Source: Nitrososphaerales archaeon TH5896
Lineage (GTDB): Archaea > Thermoproteota > Nitrososphaeria > Nitrososphaerales > Nitrososphaeraceae
Assembly: GCA_014523625.1 (NCBI GenBank)
Contig: JAATVP010000014.1
Location: 1 to 8,523 of the forward strand
Reading direction: 5' to 3'
Length of the DNA stretch: 8,523 bases
Of this stretch, positions 5,810-8,523 are shown piece by piece. The stretch's first letter is position 1. The number at the start of each line of letters is the position of its first letter. The notes beneath the pieces are model-generated. The model was not told the DNA's origin. It searched no databases and was given only the letters and a program-made list of their open reading frames with translations. The position numbers were made by a program, and so were the translations under genes.

Positions 5810-6952
5810 CTACTTGTGCACAACATCAATATTGCCACCATATATGTCATATACTTTTCCTGTGGAAGTGTTGAGGTAATCCCAATCATCCTTACTTATA
5901 TTTACTTTCTTAAATTTGCTCTTATTAACAGAATCCAGTGTTTCATAAACAGACTGGCCAATCATGATTTGATTAGGTGTTGCAAATCCTGTCATTTTTG
6001 CTGCGATACTTGTAGTATATCCAAGGACATCAAGATGAGGTTTTCTAACCATACGATTGGTTTTGATGGTAACGCTATTATCTGTTATCGATCTTACAAT
6101 CTCCTTGTTATCAATATAGTATTGAGCATCTTTATCATTATAACTATCAGTTTCATTGTCATGATTCTCTTCTATAAGTGAATAAGAGTTAGTACTCCAA
6201 CCATATTGAACTACGACATTTTCCCCTACGTCTATACCAACACGGACTCCCATTTCAGGATAGTCATTGTCGTTTAAAATTGGATTAATACCATCTTGCA
6301 TTACTCTAATCATAGTTCGAGCACAATTAACTGCATTACTACACGGCAGATACAAATTATTATTACTCAGAAAGAAGAACGCCAATATTGCATCTCCTAC
6401 GTATTTGAATACATGTCCTCCATATGCAGAAATCAATATGGACATTTCCTGGGTAAATGCTTGAACTATAATCGCAAGTTTCTCAGTAGGTAGAGTCATT
6501 GATAATTTTGTCGAACCGACTAGATCTACGTGTAAAATAGCCAGTATGATCTTTGAGTCACAAAATTTTTCAAGTATTTCTTGTGTCTGTTCTAATGGTA
6601 TGTCGAACTTTGGTTCTAACTTTAATGCATTCCACATTCTTTTTTGAGCATCTTTGATTAATCTCTCGGTGTCTATGACAAAATCAAGGTAAAACATTCC
6701 TAGAGAAGATGAATCAGAAACCTGCTTGATTGACTCCGCTTTTCTTTTATCATCAATTAGTACCTTTCTTATGATACTAATGACTTCTTCATTGGTTGAG
6801 TCTAATTGTAGAGCAATTATCTCTGGAGTTATTCCACAGTTGTAGAGATTTAGTACGGTCTGTTGTTGATATGATAATTTAACCTCTTCCGTGTCTATCC
6901 CTTTTCTTTTATTTTGATGGTCTACCGACTTGTTCCTCTTTCTAGGTCCCAT
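5810..6952 (-). CDS. HTH-containing class III adenylyl cyclase-like protein
   Basis: The 380-residue product has a basic N-terminus, a helix-turn-helix-like segment (about 26-64, LSYQQQTVLNLY then TPEIIALQLDSTNEEV), a linker helix (about 85-130), and a class III nucleotidyl cyclase domain (about 132-375). The metal-binding Asp residues are D143 in LHVDLVGSTKLS and D187 in FKYVGDAILAFF. The purine-selecting residues are K183 (FKYVGD) and D308 (LDVLGYT), which predict ATP over GTP. The transition-state Asn/Arg pair of the family appears as S315 and K319 (TTSIAAKMTG). An insert of about 45 polar residues separates VQYGW from the DVLG motif. No membrane helix is seen, so the protein is probably cytosolic. 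It may make cAMP or a related signal, or act as a nucleotide-sensing regulator. ATG 6952 was chosen; a TTG at 6979 in frame would add nine residues. Confidence 0.88.
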   Translation of the reverse strand: MGPRKRNKSVDHQNKRKGIDTEEVKLSYQQQTVLNLYNCGITPEIIALQLDSTNEEVISIIRKVLIDDKRKAESIKQVSDSSSLGMFYLDFVIDTERLIKDAQKRMWNALKLEPKFDIPLEQTQEILEKFCDSKIILAILHVDLVGSTKLSMTLPTEKLAIIVQAFTQEMSILISAYGGHVFKYVGDAILAFFFLSNNNLYLPCSNAVNCARTMIRVMQDGINPILNDNDYPEMGVRVGIDVGENVVVQYGWSTNSYSLIEENHDNETDSYNDKDAQYYIDNKEIVRSITDNSVTIKTNRMVRKPHLDVLGYTTSIAAKMTGFATPNQIMIGQSVYETLDSVNKSKFKKVNISKDDWDYLNTSTGKVYDIYGGNIDVVHK

Positions 6953-7008
6953 TGAATTGTTATTAATTTCAGTATCCAATATCTGTTTAATCTACGATCA
7001 TTAAATGG

Positions 7009-7016
7009 TATTTAAA
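7009..7016 (-). promoter_or_regulatory. Possible TATA box of the cyclase gene
   Basis: Read on the minus strand the sequence is TTTAAATA. It would start transcription near 6982-6987, a few bases before the alternative TTG start at 6979 and about 30 bases before ATG 6952. No Shine-Dalgarno sequence is obvious before either start. Confidence 0.35.
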
Positions 7017-7141
7017 ATGTACTTCATACATGCTCAGGTAGAGCATCCTAAAGTTGTAATTGCAGAAATGAAATCATTTATCCTTATACCTAAATTCTTA
7101 CGTTTTAAATATGATGTATACCAGCTTACAACCACGATTTA

Positions 7142-7201
7142 TCAACACCACCACCAAATATAGCAAATAGCTATCATCAGAATGAAAATGAAACATTTCA
7201 T
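7142..7201 (-). CDS. Possible 19-residue hydrophobic peptide
   Basis: ATG 7199-7201 to TGA 7142-7144 encodes MKCFIFILMIAICYIWWWC. It is a single hydrophobic helix with a Trp cluster and three Cys. A purine-rich GGAAGGAT directly upstream (about 3 bases before the ATG) resembles a Shine-Dalgarno sequence, though close. It lies between the 5' end of the cyclase gene and sufB, and no TATA box stands out. It may be a micro-membrane protein or a chance ORF. Confidence 0.22.
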   Translation of the reverse strand: MKCFIFILMIAICYIWWWC

Positions 7202-7799
7202 TATCCTTCCTAGGTTGAACCATCATCTCGGACGTTAATTTTTGATACTAAAGAGTTGCTTCCGACGAAAGCTCAGACATGAGAAGCTGTCTGTTTGTTT
7301 GATTTTTGATTAGATTAATAATTGCCAGATTTAATTTGGAATGTACTGGCGTTGAAACAAATTATTATGAAGAGAATAGTTGATACTAAGTGGTAATATT
7401 CGATTGTTTCAATCCGAAAGTGCATGTCCTATCGAGTACTAAGCTAATATTAGATTACAATTAGAAGTTATTTTCACTTATTAAGTAAATAAACTTATTT
7501 CAATTTTTTTTAGATTATATCACTCATTCTTAACTTTGTACAGTCTGATTTGCTTCTCAATTTCTGGCAGAAAGAACAATATACAAGTCTGTTTGTTCTA
7601 TTTTTCGATTGAATGTGAGGGTGATAGATATTGGCACTGCGGTTTAATTGGCTAACATAATGTGTTAATGTCATAATTTCTGAAGCAAACTTCGTTCAAA
7701 TATGAAATAATAATGTTATGACTACTCATACTAAAGGTTTTTGCAAGCGTGTCACAAGCGAACTATTTCTAAAAGTAGTAAAATAGCTGCTTGATCGTG

Positions 7800-7807
7800 T
7801 TTAATAA
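7800..7807 (+). promoter_or_regulatory. TATA box of sufB
   Basis: TTTAATAA lies 22-29 bases before ATG 7829, which places the transcription start at or next to the start codon. It is directly followed by the inverted repeat at 7813-7826. Confidence 0.45.
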
Positions 7808-7812
7808 GTTTA

Positions 7813-7826
7813 TTGTACCTGTACAA
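7813..7826. promoter_or_regulatory. Candidate operator of sufB (6-2-6 inverted repeat)
   Basis: TTGTAC-CT-GTACAA is a perfect inverted repeat with six-base arms and a two-base spacer. It occupies positions about -16 to -3 relative to ATG 7829, between the TATA box and the presumed transcription start. A dimeric regulator bound here would block polymerase access, so repression is the natural guess. Fe-S assembly genes are commonly regulated by iron or Fe-S status in other organisms; which protein would bind this site is unknown. One TTGTAC half-site also occurs near 7536. Confidence 0.5.
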
Positions 7827-7828
7827 AT

Positions 7829-8523
7829 ATGACTCTTAAATCTAATTTAAATATGGATTACAGTAAGTATGACTTTAAAGATTCTACTAATAAGTATGTC
7901 TATTTAAGCAAGAAAGGACTTGCTAGAGAAACAGTCGAAGAGATTAGCCGGCTAAAGGACGAGCCGGAATGGATGAGACAATTTAGGTTACGTTCGTATG
8001 ATGTTTTTATGAGCAAGCCCATTCCTAATTGGGGTGGAGATTTATCAAAAATTGATTTCCAGAATATCTATTATTACGCAAAGGCTGCAGAAAAGCAGCA
8101 AAAAAACTGGGATGATGTTCCAGAGTCTGTAAGAAATACTTTTGAGAAGTTGGGGATTCCGGAGGCAGAGAGAAAATTCCTTGCTGGCGTAGGTGCACAA
8201 TATGAATCGGAGGTAGTGTACCATAATTTGCATGAGGATTTAAAAAAGCAGGGTGTCATATTCATTGATACAGATACTGCTGTGAAAGAGCAACCAGATT
8301 TAATGAAAAAATTCTTTGGTAAAGTGATACCTCCAGAAGATAACAAATTTGCTGCATTAAATAGTGCTGTATGGTCAGGAGGATCCTTCATCTACATCCC
8401 TCCTAATGTCAAAGTTGATCTTCCATTACAGGCTTATTTCAGAATAAATGCAGAAAATATTGGACAATTCGAGAGAACGTTAATTATAGCTGATGAAGGT
8501 TCCGAGGTACACTATATAGAGGG
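7829..8523 (+). CDS. sufB: Fe-S cluster assembly scaffold SufB (5' part)
   Basis: The frame opens at ATG 7829 and runs off the right edge, giving the first 231 residues of a protein usually about 465-475 long. SufB is the scaffold subunit of the cytosolic SufBCD complex, on which Fe-S clusters are built using sulfur delivered by a desulfurase or sulfide and the SufC ATPase. Family signatures are clear: [21 protein letters not shown] (18-38 region), RLRSYDVF, the segment with [34 protein letters not shown], and [34 protein letters not shown]. The window ends at EVHYIEG, just before the conserved Cys-containing motif. No sufC lies upstream on this strand, so sufB is first in its transcript; partners may follow outside the window. 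A TATA box (7800-7807) and a candidate operator (7813-7826) precede it. Confidence 0.97.
   Translation, partial: MTLKSNLNMDYSKYDFKDSTNKYVYLSKKGLARETVEEISRLKDEPEWMRQFRLRSYDVFMSKPIPNWGGDLSKIDFQNIYYYAKAAEKQQKNWDDVPESVRNTFEKLGIPEAERKFLAGVGAQYESEVVYHNLHEDLKKQGVIFIDTDTAVKEQPDLMKKFFGKVIPPEDNKFAALNSAVWSGGSFIYIPPNVKVDLPLQAYFRINAENIGQFERTLIIADEGSEVHYIE

Larger units (their letters stand above)
6980..7798. other. Gene-free region between cyclase and sufB genes
   Basis: About 820 AT-rich bases lie between two divergent genes. Only the possible 19-residue peptide (7142-7201, minus) and a 22-codon plus frame (7718-7786, MTTHTKGFCKRVTSELF start) are visible, and the latter has no supporting signal. An 11-base sequence GTCTGTTTGTT occurs twice (near 7288 and 7588). 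T-rich and A/T-rich tracts are present around 7470-7520. The length exceeds what two promoters need, so a lost gene or an untranslated RNA is possible, but nothing here identifies one. Confidence 0.4.

Noticed and set aside
5597..6181. Plus-strand 194-codon ORF
   Set aside because: Most of it is antisense to the cyclase gene, and the remaining N-terminal part has no recognisable domain.
7351..7420. GTTGAAAC and GTTTCAATCC, reminiscent of archaeal CRISPR repeat ends
   Set aside because: Only single partial copies occur, with no repeat-spacer series and no cas genes.
8045..8391. Minus-strand ORFs opposite sufB
   Set aside because: They are antisense shadows of a strongly supported SufB coding region.

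Overview
The window looks like a piece of an AT-rich archaeal chromosome, most likely an ammonia-oxidising Nitrososphaerota (Nitrososphaera/Nitrosocosmicus-like). This is inferred from archaeal TATA boxes placed about 26-30 bases before start codons (short-leader or leaderless transcripts), from several exported small or repeat proteins (NHL propeller, CHRD, Cys-containing), from an HTH-cyclase, and from an archaeal-type SufB. No 16S, tRNA or other decisive marker is present, so the taxonomic call is inference.

Layout. Bases 1-1242 hold no intact gene. They contain a possible response-regulator C-terminal remnant (85-243, minus), a doubtful small membrane ORF (362-475, minus) and a well-preserved but broken gene (699-1242, minus; one internal stop and two frameshifts). 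An exported six-repeat NHL beta-propeller protein follows (1252-2247, plus). After a possible 32-residue membrane peptide (2449-2547, plus) comes a membrane-anchored pentapeptide-repeat protein (2586-3542, plus). Bases 3729-4393 are a second patch of decay: a DUF1326 fragment lacking both ends (plus) runs tail-to-tail into a Cys-rich secreted-type reading frame that has no start (minus). A small secreted four-Cys protein (4609-4878, minus) and a CHRD-domain protein (4945-5448, plus) diverge from a 66-base region with back-to-back TATA boxes. An HTH plus class III adenylyl cyclase gene lies on the minus strand (5810-6952). About 850 bases without a recognisable gene then lead to sufB (7829 to the right edge, plus), which is cut by the window.

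The genes do not form one pathway. The common theme is an accessory region rich in exported or surface proteins and gene remnants, next to a conserved Fe-S assembly gene. The most testable regulatory observation is a 6-2-6 inverted repeat lying between the sufB TATA box and its start codon. The most testable protein observation is the cyclase, which keeps both metal-binding Asp residues and both adenine-selecting residues but has Ser/Lys where the transition-state Asn/Arg pair normally sits. I found no CRISPR array, insertion sequence, tRNA or rRNA, and no convincing new multi-gene system.
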